A DNA stretch of 64,000 bases from NCBI GenBank assembly GCA_037903475.1, contig JBAJFG010000582.1:992001-1056000 (forward strand), written 5' to 3'. The DNA comes from Ancylostoma caninum (Eukaryota > Nematoda > Chromadorea > Rhabditida > Ancylostomatidae). Both the position numbers and the translations under genes were made by a program. Below are positions 63,712 through 64,000 of this stretch, piece after piece; positions within the stretch are counted from its first letter, which is position 1; every line of letters begins with the position of its first letter. Below the pieces are notes generated by a model. It was not told where the DNA came from. It did no database searches and saw nothing but the letters and a program-made list of their open reading frames with translations.

Positions 63712-64000
63712 GTTTATCTCACTTCTATTTTTATTCGTTTATTATTGTTCACTGTTGTTTACAATCACTTATTTTTATGTTATTTGCTCTTTTATGAGAC
63801 TCACTGATCGAAGTGCTTTTGACGAAACCACTCGAACAAATTTAGTAACCATCTAGTCTCTAGTTATCCTTAGCAAAAAGTGGGGTGGGAGCAGTAATCT
63901 GAACGCCTGTGAGCGGTACCCTTAGACCTGGACAGGTTTCAAATATTTCTCTCCATCATCATATGAATATTATGGGTTCTCGGGAGTTTTTTTTTGCTGA
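63712..64000 (+). other. Kinase intron 3, incomplete
   Basis: No further kinase exon is seen before the right edge. The sequence is T-rich and otherwise unremarkable. Confidence 0.6.

Overview
The window looks like nematode nuclear DNA, most likely a clade V (strongylid, hookworm-like) parasite. The evidence is the intron style (short exons, TTTTCAG-type acceptors, GT donors), apparent trans-splice acceptors just before start codons, an operon-like gene junction, and many small inverted-repeat DNA transposons. There are no bacterial-style operons, no CRISPR array, and no rRNA or tRNA gene that I could support. Genus is an inference; no database was searched.

Layout. About 1-12.9 kb is repeat-rich with no gene I can support. 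At 12.95-15.51 kb on the minus strand, five phase-consistent exons, a possible trans-splice acceptor and a poly(A) signal define a probable gene for an unrecognised protein of about 340 residues. About 15.5-28.9 kb holds foldback elements and several protein-like but unassigned open frames. From 28.98 to 57.77 kb on the plus strand lies one large rhodopsin-family receptor gene. It has 12 exons including one doubtful exon, encodes 404 residues (376 without that exon), and shows all seven helices and the marker motifs of a cholecystokinin/gastrin-type neuropeptide receptor. Its introns reach 13.4 kb and are loaded with transposon remnants and minisatellites. The 3' UTR ends at an AATAAA at 58240-58245.

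Only about 50 bases after that signal is a splice acceptor (58298-58299), followed by the start of a NIMA-related kinase (NEK8/NEKL-2 type) at 58337. Its first three coding exons, giving 98 residues of kinase N-lobe, lie in the window and the rest is beyond the right edge. The tight spacing suggests the receptor and the kinase are co-transcribed and separated by trans-splicing.

The repeats are varied: a hAT-like family of miniature elements with a clear 8-bp target duplication at 44.8 kb, a 924-bp TA-flanked element with matching ends at 54.45-55.37 kb, a 1.46-kb foldback carrying internal minisatellites at 47.58-49.04 kb, a strict 60-bp minisatellite at 44.27-44.75 kb, and several shorter foldbacks. 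Exon coordinates were worked out by hand from reading frame, splice phase and splice-site sequence.
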